The notes beneath the pieces were generated by a model. The model did not search any database. It saw only the letters and a program-made list of their open reading frames with translations, and was not told the DNA's origin. This document shows, one piece after another, positions 1 through 6,520 of a stretch of DNA of 15,525 nt (position 1 is the stretch's first letter; each line of letters starts with the position of its first letter). The DNA is from AC-37 sp034663685 (GTDB taxonomy: Bacteria > Actinomycetota > Thermoleophilia > Solirubrobacterales > Thermoleophilaceae): assembly GCA_034663685.1 (NCBI GenBank), contig JAXDJC010000147.1, positions 1 through 15,525 of the forward strand. The letters are read 5' to 3'. The position numbers and the translations under genes are program-made.

Positions 1-2
1 CC

Positions 3-530
3 GACCCGGCCGCCGAGCCCGATCCCGCCCACACCGAAGAGCGCCGCGCCGACCCGCCGCCCGCACTCCCCGTCCCCGCCGATCCGGCCCCTCCGGCCAC
101 ACCGGCCCCGCTCCCGAAGCCCCCGAAGCCCTGCGTCGACCGCCTCGCGCCGCGTTCGAGCTTCCGCCCCACCCGCCATCCGATCCAGGTCACACGCGGC
201 GGCATCCACTTCCGCGGAATCGCCTGGGACCGCGGCTGCGGCAAGCTCGACCGCGTGACCGTGGCCATCGCCCGCCGCGTGGGCGGCGGCACCGGCCTGT
301 GCCGCTACCTCCAGGCCACGGGCCGCCTCGGCGCCGTCGTGAGCTGCCGCCGCCCGACCTACGTGCGCGCCCGCGGCAAGGCCAGCTGGAGCTTCCGCCG
401 CAGCGGCGCGTTCCCGCCCGGGACCTGGACTGCCCGCATCCGAGCCGTGGATCGGGCCGGGAACGCGGAGAAGAAGGTGCTCAAGCCCAACCCCCTGAGC
501 CGCAACTTTGTGACCTTCAAGATCCGCTGA
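3..530 (+). CDS. C-terminal part of an exported Pro-rich protein with an Ig/FnIII-like end domain (partial, 5' end outside window)
   Basis: The frame is open from the first complete codon at position 3 to the TGA at 528-530, so the start lies upstream of the window; 175 residues are visible. The first 45 or so residues are a linker rich in Pro, Ala and Asp. The remainder, about 125 residues, looks like a beta-sandwich module and ends with IRAVDRAGNAEK, a signature common in Ig-like/FnIII-like domains of bacterial surface proteins. Four cysteines (in KPCVD, RGCGK, GLCRY, VSCRR) could form disulfides, which fits an extracytoplasmic location. A GTG at 255 could be taken as a start, but the open frame and conserved composition upstream argue against it. 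In relatives this position, just upstream of disA, often follows radA. The function is unknown; surface or cell-wall attachment is inference. Confidence 0.6.
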   Translation, partial: DPAAEPDPAHTEERRADPPPALPVPADPAPPATPAPLPKPPKPCVDRLAPRSSFRPTRHPIQVTRGGIHFRGIAWDRGCGKLDRVTVAIARRVGGGTGLCRYLQATGRLGAVVSCRRPTYVRARGKASWSFRRSGAFPPGTWTARIRAVDRAGNAEKKVLKPNPLSRNFVTFKIR

Positions 531-585
531 GGGACCCGCCAGGGGCGACATAACCCTGCAAATCGGCGCTCCAGAGCCGAAAACT

Positions 586-602
586 GCCCGCAAACTGCGG
601 GC
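586..602 (+). terminator. 7-bp perfect hairpin between the exported-protein gene and disA
   Basis: GCCCGCA (586-592) and TGCGGGC (596-602) form a perfect 7-bp stem around an AAC loop, followed by CTTTG. It lies 56 nt after the upstream stop codon and 13 nt before the disA start. A short T-poor terminator for the upstream gene is one reading. Because it sits where a -35 region for disA would be, an operator is another. Only the inverted repeat is directly seen. Confidence 0.4.
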
Positions 603-610
603 CTTTGCCC

Positions 611-616
611 TATAGT
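611..616 (+). promoter_or_regulatory. Possible -10 element (TATAGT) for disA
   Basis: TATAGT matches the TANNNT -10 consensus and stands out in a GC-rich background. A transcript starting 7-8 nt downstream would begin at or next to the in-frame GTG at 624, giving a leaderless mRNA, a common arrangement in actinobacteria. No good -35 is seen, because the hairpin at 586-602 occupies that position. This is a weak inference. Confidence 0.3.
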
Positions 617-1733
617 GGATCGGGTGCAGCATGCTGGGGACGAGGTCGCAGACGTTGAGCATCGCCAAGAGCCCCGGCTCGTAAAGGCACTCGAGATGGT
701 GGCGCCTGGGTCGGCGCTGCGCGAGGGGATCGACCACATCCTCCATGCCCGCACCGGGGCGCTCATCTGCATAGGGGACAACGAGGACCTGTCGTTCCTC
801 TACTCCGGCGGCATCAAGATCGACATCGACTACACGCCGGCGCTGCTCTACCAGGTGGCCAAGATGGACGGCGCGATCATCCTCTCGGCCAACTCGACCA
901 AGATCTGCTGGACCAATGTCCAGCTGATGCCGGACCCCACGATCGCCTCGCTCGAGACCGGGACCCGGCACCGCACCGCGGAGCGCGTCTCGAAGCAAAC
1001 CGGCGCCGTGGTGATCGCGATCTCTCAGCGCCGGGACGTCGTCTCGCTCTACATCGACGGCGGCAAGTACGTGCTCGAGGAGATCCCGGTCGTGCTCGCC
1101 AAGGCCAACCAGGCCCTGGCCACGCTCGAGAAGTACCGCACCCGCCTCGAGCAGGTCTCGACCCGCCTCACCGCGCTCGAGTTCGAGGGCGGCGCCACCC
1201 TTCATGACGTCCTGACCGTCCTCCAGCGCGCGGAGCTCGTCACGCGCATGGCGGTCGAGATCGAGCGCTACATCGTCGAGCTCGGCACCGAGGGCCGGCT
1301 GATCGAGATGCAGCTCGAGGAGACGATGATCGGCGCCGCGTCGGACAAGGCGTCGCTCGTCCAGGACTACATCGTCGAGGCCGGCGAGGACCAGTTCGCA
1401 ATGGTCGTCGACCAGCTCGCCCGGCTCCCGCACGAGGACCTGCTCGACTTCGGGCGCCTCAGCGAGCTGCTCGGCCACGACAGAAAGCTCAACACGCTCG
1501 ACCATCCCGTCTCGCCACGCGGTTACCGCATACTTGGCCGGATCCCGAGGCTTCCAAAGCTCGTGATCGGCGCCATTGTGGGCGAGTTCGAGGGACTGGA
1601 CGAGATTCTCGCCGCCACCGACGCCGAGCTAGAGGCCGTCGAGGGCGTGGGGGACATGCGTGCGAAGGACATCCGCGAGGGCCTTCGCCGCCTGCAGGAG
1701 ATAAATCTCGTGGACCGCTACCTGCAAACGTGA
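615..1733 (+). CDS. disA: DNA integrity scanning protein DisA, diadenylate cyclase
   Basis: DisA condenses two ATP to c-di-AMP and scans DNA for branched structures such as stalled forks. The 372-residue product aligns end to end with DisA of Bacillus and mycobacteria. The N-terminal DAC domain carries DGA (residues 85-87) and RHRTAER (118-124), the two catalytic/ATP-binding motifs. It is followed by a helical linker (about 150-320) and a C-terminal helix-hairpin-helix DNA-binding domain (LEAVEGVGDMRAKDI, about 335-350). The family is usually 355-360 residues. GTG 615 is used here, but GTG 624 is in frame and could be a leaderless start below a TATAGT box; neither has a clear Shine-Dalgarno sequence. 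The region around residue 24, before VAPGS, is conserved, so ATG 696 is too late. carD follows after 24 nt and is probably co-transcribed. Confidence 0.97.
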   Translation: MDRVQHAGDEVADVEHRQEPRLVKALEMVAPGSALREGIDHILHARTGALICIGDNEDLSFLYSGGIKIDIDYTPALLYQVAKMDGAIILSANSTKICWTNVQLMPDPTIASLETGTRHRTAERVSKQTGAVVIAISQRRDVVSLYIDGGKYVLEEIPVVLAKANQALATLEKYRTRLEQVSTRLTALEFEGGATLHDVLTVLQRAELVTRMAVEIERYIVELGTEGRLIEMQLEETMIGAASDKASLVQDYIVEAGEDQFAMVVDQLARLPHEDLLDFGRLSELLGHDRKLNTLDHPVSPRGYRILGRIPRLPKLVIGAIVGEFEGLDEILAATDAELEAVEGVGDMRAKDIREGLRRLQEINLVDRYLQT

Positions 1734-1745
1734 CAACGACCCCGA

Positions 1746-1753
1746 GGGGAGGG
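1746..1753 (+). promoter_or_regulatory. Strong Shine-Dalgarno sequence that fixes the non-standard carD start
   Basis: GGGGAGGG at 1746-1753 contains the GGAGG core at 1748-1752. Its spacing to the ATT codon at 1758 is 5 nt (GCCCC). It is among the best ribosome-binding sites in the window, and no ATG, GTG or TTG follows it in the carD frame for nearly 200 nt. It therefore supports initiation at ATT. Confidence 0.7.
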
Positions 1754-1757
1754 CCCC

Positions 1758-2342
1758 ATTAGCGAGCCAGATTGGGACCAGAGCATCGAGGATCTCGACA
1801 TCCAGCGCGAGGCGCCGCACATCGATTACAAGATCGGTGACCAGGTCGTCTACCCGCATCATGGAGCCGGGAAGGTCCTCAAGAAGGAGCAGAAGGAGGT
1901 CCTCGGCGAGAAGCGCGAGTACCTGACGATCAAGATCCTCCACAACGACATGACCGTCATGGTTCCGTGTGAGAACGCCGGGAGGGCCGGCCTGCGCCGC
2001 GTCATCGGCGACGCGGACGTCCGAAAGGTCCTCGCGGTCCTCCGCGACGACGTGAGCCAGATGCCGAAGAACTGGAATCGGCGCTTCAAGCACAACCGCG
2101 ACAAGATCAAGACCGGCGACGTGTTCGAGCTCGCCGAGGTCGTCCGCAACCTCGCGATCCGCGAGGCGGACAAGGGGTTGTCGACGGGCGAGAAGCAGAT
2201 GTACACCCGCGCGAAGAAGATCCTCGCGAGCGAGTTGATGTATGCGCTCGACAAGGAGGAGGACGACGCGGAGGAGTACCTGGAGAGCTGCATCTCCGAC
2301 GCCCACGCGGAGCGCATCGGCGTTCCCGCCGCGGCGGGGTAA
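1758..2342 (+). CDS. carD: CarD-family RNA polymerase-binding transcription regulator, apparent ATT start
   Basis: CarD binds the RNA polymerase beta subunit and stabilises open complexes, notably at rRNA promoters. The 194-residue reading has an acidic 22-residue N-terminal extension and then a Tudor-like RNAP-interaction domain (about residues 23-80, with GDQVVYPHHGAG and EYLTIKILHNDMTVMVP). A helical DNA-binding domain follows, with NWNRRFKHN at about 105-113; W106 corresponds to the mycobacterial tryptophan that wedges at the -10 fork. The frame is bounded by the disA stop at 1731-1733. The only ATG is at 1950 (Met65), inside the Tudor domain, and there is no in-frame GTG or TTG before it. 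ATT 1758 lies 5 nt behind a GGAGG core and gives MSEPDWDQ, a natural-looking N terminus. A sequencing error (ATG read as ATT) is the main alternative. Standard gene finders would report only 2342 back to 1950. Confidence 0.88.
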   Translation: MSEPDWDQSIEDLDIQREAPHIDYKIGDQVVYPHHGAGKVLKKEQKEVLGEKREYLTIKILHNDMTVMVPCENAGRAGLRRVIGDADVRKVLAVLRDDVSQMPKNWNRRFKHNRDKIKTGDVFELAEVVRNLAIREADKGLSTGEKQMYTRAKKILASELMYALDKEEDDAEEYLESCISDAHAERIGVPAAAG

Positions 2343-2353
2343 AAGCACGGCAG

Positions 2354-3004
2354 TTGACGGTCGTCGGCATCGTTCCCGCCGCCGGCCGAGGCGAGCGCCT
2401 TGGGGGCCAGGTCCCCAAGGCGCTCGTCGTCTGTGCCGGCAAGCCGCTCCTCGACTGGAGCCTCGACGTGCTCGGCGCGGTGTGCGACCGGGTCGTGGTG
2501 GCCGTGCCGCCGGGCAGCGAGGACGGGCCGGACCGGGTCGCGGGTGGCGAGTCGCGCTCGGAGTCGGTGCGGAACGCCCTGGCCGCGGCGCCGGAGGCGA
2601 CCGTGGCGGTGGTGCACGACGCGGCGCGGCCGCTCGTCACCGTCGAGCTGGTGCGCGAGTGCGTGGCCGCCGTGGAGGCCGGCTGGGACGGGGCCGTGGC
2701 AGCCGCTCCGGTCACGGACACGATCAAGGAGGCCGGCGAGGGGTTGCGCGTGGAGCGCACGCTCGATCGCTCGCGGCTCTGGTCGATCCAGACGCCGCAG
2801 GCGTTCGCCGCGGACGTGCTGCGCCGCGCGCTGGATGCGCCCGCCGGCGTGCTCGCGGCGGCCACCGACGACGCGATGCTCGTGGAGGCCGCCGGCGGGT
2901 CGGTCCGCATCGTGGCGGCGCCGCCTGAGAACCTGAAGGTGACCGGTCCTCTCGACCTCGAGCGCGCCGAGGCGCTGCTGAACGCGCGACGACCGATCGC
3001 CTAG
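2354..3004 (+). CDS. ispD: 2-C-methyl-D-erythritol 4-phosphate cytidylyltransferase
   Basis: IspD couples CTP and MEP to form CDP-ME, the third step of the MEP isoprenoid pathway. The 216-residue product is close to the family's usual 225-235. It shows the nucleotide-binding loop AAGRGERLGG (9-18) with K22, GGESRSESVRNAL (64-76), HDAARP (88-93), TDTIKE (121-126), QTPQAF (147-151 region), TDDA (171-174) and ENLKVT with catalytic-site K195. The start is TTG 2354, 11 nt after the carD stop; the glycine-rich loop begins at the usual distance from this codon, and no ATG or GTG lies upstream in frame near it. The Shine-Dalgarno sequence is poor, so translation may depend on coupling to carD. The next gene begins directly after the TAG stop. 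Confidence 0.96.
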   Translation: MTVVGIVPAAGRGERLGGQVPKALVVCAGKPLLDWSLDVLGAVCDRVVVAVPPGSEDGPDRVAGGESRSESVRNALAAAPEATVAVVHDAARPLVTVELVRECVAAVEAGWDGAVAAAPVTDTIKEAGEGLRVERTLDRSRLWSIQTPQAFAADVLRRALDAPAGVLAAATDDAMLVEAAGGSVRIVAAPPENLKVTGPLDLERAEALLNARRPIA

Positions 3005-3832
3005 ATGCTGACCGACCTCCACGTGCACCTGCGCCCGGACGACTCCGACGCCACGGCGGAGCGCTACTTCACCCGCGCGAACGCCGAGCGCTACCAGGAC
3101 GTGGCCTCGGAGCGCGGGATCGAGGTGCTCGGGGTGTCCGAGCACGTGCACCGCTTCGAGCAGGCGCTGGGCGTCTGGCAGCACCCGTTCTGGCGGGCGA
3201 ATGCGACCGACGACCTCGACGAGTACTGCCAGTTCGTCCGTGAGGAGACGTCGCTGTCGCTTGGGATCGAGGCGGACTTCGTGCCCGGTGCCGAGGACCG
3301 GATGGCCAACCTGCTCGACGAGCGCGAATGGGACTACGTGATCGGCTCGGTCCACTTCCTGCGCGACTCGGCGATCGACATGCGCGGCGACTGGGACGTG
3401 TGGACCGACGCCGATCCCGAGAAGGTCTGGCGGCGCTACTTCGAGACGCTCGGCGAGGCCGCGCGCAGCGGGATGTTCGACATCCTCGCCCACCCCGACC
3501 TCGTGAAGGTCTGGGGCCGGGAGTCGCCGCCGCCCGACGGCGACCTGCGCCGTTTCTACGATCTGGCGATGGAAGGGATAGCCGAGTCCGACGTGGCGAT
3601 CGAGGTGTCGACCGCCGGGCTGCGCAAGCCGGCCGGCGAGATCTATCCCGCCCCCGCGTTCCTCCAGATGTGCCTGGAGGCCGGGCGGCCGGTGGCGCTG
3701 TCCTCCGATGCGCACGTGCCGAACGACCTCGGCCACGGCTACGACCGGGCGCTCGAGCTGCTCGAGTCGGCCGGCGTGGGCGAGCTGGCCGTGTTCGAGC
3801 GCCGCGAGCGCCGCCTCGAGCCGATCGGGTGA
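3005..3832 (+). CDS. PHP-domain phosphoesterase, histidinol-phosphatase (HisK/HisJ) type
   Basis: This is a 275-residue metal-dependent phosphatase of the PHP superfamily. The metal-ligand motifs appear in order: DLHVH (4-8), SEHVHR (45-50), GIEADF (87-92), GSVHF (114-118), HPD (163-165) and SSDAH (233-237). The stretch STAGLRKPAGEIYP (202-215) is characteristic of the HisJ-type histidinol phosphatases that make histidinol in histidine biosynthesis. The ATG immediately follows the ispD stop codon (no gap), and the TGA overlaps the ispF GTG by 3 nt, so it is translated as part of the isoprenoid block. No histidine genes are adjacent, so the substrate is uncertain; another phosphate monoester is possible. 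Confidence 0.88.
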   Translation: MLTDLHVHLRPDDSDATAERYFTRANAERYQDVASERGIEVLGVSEHVHRFEQALGVWQHPFWRANATDDLDEYCQFVREETSLSLGIEADFVPGAEDRMANLLDEREWDYVIGSVHFLRDSAIDMRGDWDVWTDADPEKVWRRYFETLGEAARSGMFDILAHPDLVKVWGRESPPPDGDLRRFYDLAMEGIAESDVAIEVSTAGLRKPAGEIYPAPAFLQMCLEAGRPVALSSDAHVPNDLGHGYDRALELLESAGVGELAVFERRERRLEPIG

Positions 3833-4311
3833 GCGCCCGCAGCGGCATCGGCTACGACTCCCACCGGCTCGTGGAGGGCCGGCCGCTGATCCTCGGCGGG
3901 GTCGAGATCGACGGCGCGGAGCGCGGGCTGGCGGGGCATTCCGACGCCGACGTCCTCACCCACGCGATCATCGACGCGCTGCTGGGCGCCGCGAGCCTCG
4001 GCGACATCGGCCAGCACTTCCCCGACACGGACGAGCGCTACCGCGGCGCCGATTCGATCGAGCTGCTGGACGAGGCGCGGGCGCTGGTCTGGGAGCGCGA
4101 CCTGTTGGTGGCAAACGTGGACGCCACCGTGATCTGCGAGGCGCCCAAGCTCGGCCCGTACCGCGAGCGGATGCGCGAGACGCTGGCGGCGCCGCTCGGC
4201 GTGGAGGCCGCGCGCGTGAGCGTCAAGTTCACGACCAACGAGGGGATGGGCTTCGTGGGCCGGGGAGAGGGGATCGCGGCGATGGCCGTGGCCACCCTCG
4301 AGCGCCGATGA
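3829..4311 (+). CDS. ispF: 2-C-methyl-D-erythritol 2,4-cyclodiphosphate synthase
   Basis: IspF cyclises CDP-ME 2-phosphate to MEcPP with release of CMP, two steps after IspD. The GTG start at 3829 overlaps the upstream TGA and gives a 160-residue protein, the normal family length. D10 and H12 (GIGYDSHR) and H45 (DVLTHAIIDALLG) are the expected divalent-metal ligands. HSDADVL (37-43), GDIGQHFPDTD (58-68) and TTNEGMGFVGRGEG (135-148) are the substrate-site and trimer-core motifs. Longer upstream readings in this frame are only the antiphase of the PHP gene. It overlaps cysS by 4 nt (ATGA). ispD and ispF are separate here, not fused as in some proteobacteria. Confidence 0.96.
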   Translation: MSARSGIGYDSHRLVEGRPLILGGVEIDGAERGLAGHSDADVLTHAIIDALLGAASLGDIGQHFPDTDERYRGADSIELLDEARALVWERDLLVANVDATVICEAPKLGPYRERMRETLAAPLGVEAARVSVKFTTNEGMGFVGRGEGIAAMAVATLERR

Positions 4312-5675
4312 GGGCGGTGCGGATCCACGACACGCTGTCGGGCTCGGTGCGCGAGCTCGAGCCGCGCGAGGACGCACGGGTCGGCATCTACGCGTGCGGC
4401 CCGACCGTCTACGCGCCGATCCACGTGGGCAACGCGCGCCCGTACGTGGTGTTCTCGCTGCTCAAGCGCCTCCTCGAGCACGTGGGCTACCAGGCCACGC
4501 TGGTGGTCAACGTCACCGACGTGAACGACAAGATCTACGACGCCGCTCGGGCGGCGGGCGTGGGCAGCGAGCAGCTCGCGCGCGAGATGGGCGAGCGCTA
4601 CGAGCGCGACACCGGCCGGCTTGGGCTCGGCAGGCCCGACCACGAGCCCAAGGCGAGCGAGAGCATCCCGGCGATCGTGGACCTGATCGGGGCGCTGATC
4701 GATCGCGGCCATGCGTACTCCACGGGCGGCGACGTGTACTTCCGCGTGGCGAGCTTCGACGGCTACGGCAAGCTCTCGAACCGCGAGCTGGCCGACCTCG
4801 ACCAGGGCGAGGACGACGTGCCGGGCAGCACCGCGGTGAAGGAGAGCCCGCACGACTTCGCCCTCTGGAAGGCGCAGAAGGAGGGGGAGGACACCGCTTG
4901 GGACGCGCCGTGGGGGCGCGGCCGGCCGGGCTGGCACATCGAGTGCTCGGCCATGGCCGAGGAGCTGCTCGGGCTCGACTTCGAGATCCACGGCGGCGGC
5001 TCCGACCTCGTGTTCCCCCACCACGAGAACGAGATCGCCCAGACCGAGGCCGGCCGCGGCGCGCCGCTCGCCCGGCTGTGGATGCACAACGGGATGGTCC
5101 GCTTCGCCGACGAGAAGATGTCCAAGTCCGTGGGCAACATCCGCTCCCTGGCGGAGGCCCTCGACGAGGCGGGCCCGGAGACGCTGGTCATGTACTTCGC
5201 CGGCGGCCACTACCGCCAGCCGATCGTGTACTCGGCGGAGCAGCTCGCGCAATCGCGCGCTCAGGTGGCGCGCGTCCGGGATCTGATCCGGCGCCTGGAC
5301 CCGGATGCTCCAGCCGAAGCGGCGGGCGCGTACGCGGATCGCTTCCTGGCTGCGCTCGCCGACGACTTCAACACGCCCGCGGCGCTGGCCGAGCTGTTCG
5401 GCTGGGTGAGCGAGGCGAACCGCCGCCTCGACGCGGGTGAGGCCTTGGGGGTCGGGGAGCTGCGCGACATGCTCTGGCTGCTGGGCCTCGAGCAGCTCCT
5501 CGAGGAGGAGGACGACACGCCGGATGCCCAGGCCGAGCGCCTGCTCTCCGAGCGCGAATCCGCGCGCGGGAGCAAGGACTTCGCCACTGCCGACGCCCGC
5601 CGGGACGAGCTGCGGGAGCTCGGGTGGGAGGTGCGCGACACCCCTGACGGGGCGCAGCTGGTGCGCAGGCCGTGA
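4308..5675 (+). CDS. cysS: Cysteinyl-tRNA synthetase
   Basis: This class I synthetase charges tRNA-Cys with cysteine. The 455-residue product starts at ATG 4308, overlapping the ispF stop. HVGN (39-42) is the HIGH-type ATP motif and KMSKS is at 270-274. Four zinc ligands that discriminate cysteine are in place: C30 (YACGPTVY), C213 (HIECSAM), H238 and E242 (FPHHENE). The C-terminal anticodon-binding part is present (about 320-455), including RGSKDFATADARRDEL, which is typical of CysS. The paralogue MshC, the mycothiol ligase of actinobacteria, is shorter and diverges at the C terminus and at FPHHE(F/Y)xA, so CysS is the better call. The last codons overlap the next gene by 4 nt (GTGA). Confidence 0.97.
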   Translation: MRAVRIHDTLSGSVRELEPREDARVGIYACGPTVYAPIHVGNARPYVVFSLLKRLLEHVGYQATLVVNVTDVNDKIYDAARAAGVGSEQLAREMGERYERDTGRLGLGRPDHEPKASESIPAIVDLIGALIDRGHAYSTGGDVYFRVASFDGYGKLSNRELADLDQGEDDVPGSTAVKESPHDFALWKAQKEGEDTAWDAPWGRGRPGWHIECSAMAEELLGLDFEIHGGGSDLVFPHHENEIAQTEAGRGAPLARLWMHNGMVRFADEKMSKSVGNIRSLAEALDEAGPETLVMYFAGGHYRQPIVYSAEQLAQSRAQVARVRDLIRRLDPDAPAEAAGAYADRFLAALADDFNTPAALAELFGWVSEANRRLDAGEALGVGELRDMLWLLGLEQLLEEEDDTPDAQAERLLSERESARGSKDFATADARRDELRELGWEVRDTPDGAQLVRRP

Positions 5676-6385
5676 TCGTCTATGGACGCAACCCCGTCCG
5701 CGAAGCCCTCCGTGGCAAGCGAAACGTGCAGCGTGTCTGGGCGTCGCCCTCGGTGGCGGGCGAGCCATGGCTCGGCGCTGTCGAGGTCGTCCCCGCCGAG
5801 CCCACCGAGCTCGAGTCGCTGTGCGGCTCGCCGGACCATCAGGGCGCCGTCGCCGAGGTCTCCGAGTTCGAGTACGCCGGCGCCGACGGGCTACTGGCGG
5901 CGGACGATGCGGTGGTCGTCGCCCTCGACCAGGTTCAGGACCCGCGCAACCTCGGCGCGATCTGCCGCGTCGCCGAATGCGCGGGCGCGGCCGGCGTGGT
6001 GATCGGCGAGCGGCGCACGGCGCAGGTCACCCCCGTCGTCTGCCGCGCATCGGCGGGTGCGGTCGAGCATCTGCCCGTGGCCAGGGTTCGCAATCTCGCG
6101 GACTACCTGGGGGAGGCGAAGCAGCGCGAGGGCACCTGGATCTACGGCGCCGCCACGGGGCCCGACTCCGTTCCCTACGACCAGCCCGACTACTCCGGGC
6201 GCGTGGTGCTGGTGCTGGGCTCGGAGGGGGGCGGGCTGCGCCCGAGGGTCGCCGCGGCGTGCGACCAGATCGTGGCCCTGCCGCTCCGGGGCCGCATCGA
6301 ATCGCTCAACGTGTCGGCCGCCGCGGCGGCGCTGCTGTACGGAATCTTGCATTCCGGCCGACCCCGACTTGACAACGTCCGATAA
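5672..6385 (+). CDS. rlmB: SpoU/TrmH-family RNA 2'-O-ribose methyltransferase, RlmB type
   Basis: This 237-residue SAM-dependent methyltransferase probably forms Gm2251 (E. coli numbering) in 23S rRNA. The N-terminal 70 or so residues form the small L30e-like RNA-binding domain (starting IVYGRNPVREAL, with DHQGAVAEV). The trefoil-knot SPOUT domain follows: motif 1 LDQVQDPRNLGAICR (85-99) with N93, motif 2 VLGSEGGGLR (181-190), and motif 3 ALPLRGRIESLNVSAAAA (202-219). The GTG start overlaps the cysS stop by 4 nt, indicating translational coupling. Assignment to RlmB rather than another TrmH paralogue rests on motif pattern, length and the cysS-rlmB neighbourhood. Its 3' end contains the -35 of the downstream sigma-factor promoter. 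Confidence 0.92.
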   Translation: MIVYGRNPVREALRGKRNVQRVWASPSVAGEPWLGAVEVVPAEPTELESLCGSPDHQGAVAEVSEFEYAGADGLLAADDAVVVALDQVQDPRNLGAICRVAECAGAAGVVIGERRTAQVTPVVCRASAGAVEHLPVARVRNLADYLGEAKQREGTWIYGAATGPDSVPYDQPDYSGRVVLVLGSEGGGLRPRVAAACDQIVALPLRGRIESLNVSAAAAALLYGILHSGRPRLDNVR

Positions 6386-6397
6386 CCCGTGGATACT
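6369..6397 (+). promoter_or_regulatory. Housekeeping-type promoter for the sigH-like gene, embedded in the end of rlmB
   Basis: TTGACA (6369-6374), a perfect -35, is separated by exactly 17 nt from GATACT (6392-6397), a good -10. The -35 lies inside the last codons of rlmB (stop at 6383-6385). The predicted transcription start near 6404 gives a leader of about 117 nt before the GTG at 6521. The spacing and sequence suggest the primary sigma factor drives this gene independently of the operon. Confidence 0.65.
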
Positions 6398-6419
6398 CGC
6401 GGCCGCAGATAAGGCTTGA

Positions 6420-6438
6420 CCTGAGGTACAGACTCAGG
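6420..6438 (+). promoter_or_regulatory. Leader hairpin upstream of the sigH-like gene
   Basis: CCTGAG (6420-6425) and CTCAGG (6433-6438) form a perfect 6-bp inverted repeat around a 7-nt loop, GTACAGA. It lies 16 nt after the predicted transcription start. A dyad operator or an RNA hairpin in the leader are both possible; only the symmetry is seen. Confidence 0.4.
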
Positions 6439-6457
6439 CTGGCGACAATCTGGCGAC
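6439..6457 (+). repeat. Tandem 8-bp direct repeat (CTGGCGAC) with 11-bp period in the sigH leader
   Basis: CTGGCGAC occurs at 6439-6446 and again at 6450-6457, separated by AAT. The period of about one DNA turn is typical of direct-repeat operators, although here it lies downstream of the predicted transcription start. It directly abuts the hairpin at 6420-6438. Confidence 0.4.
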
Positions 6458-6520
6458 GACCAGGGGAGGTACGTCGCGCCCAGTCTTTCGGCCCACCGTG
6501 GGCTGGGAGGGGAGCATGCT

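Noticed and set aside
1950..2342. CarD starting at ATG 1950
   Set aside because: It would remove most of the RNAP-binding domain that is clearly encoded upstream in the same frame.
1859..3736. A 625-codon open frame on the minus strand opposite carD, ispD and the PHP gene
   Set aside because: It is the antisense shadow of three recognisable genes in a GC-biased genome; composition is Arg/His/Val-rich with no domain.
4308..5675. MshC mycothiol ligase instead of CysS
   Set aside because: The length, zinc ligands and the C-terminal anticodon-binding region fit CysS.
4038..5768. A 576-codon minus-strand open frame opposite cysS
   Set aside because: Antisense of well-conserved CysS and IspF; no protein-like motif.
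6416..6449. TTGACC at 6416 with GACAAT at 6444 as a second sigH promoter
   Set aside because: The 22-nt spacer is too long for a sigma-70 promoter; the 6369-6397 pair fits exactly.
6516..6518. ATG as start of the sigH-like gene
   Set aside because: Out of frame with the sigma-factor reading; GTG 6521 has the right frame and ribosome-binding site spacing.
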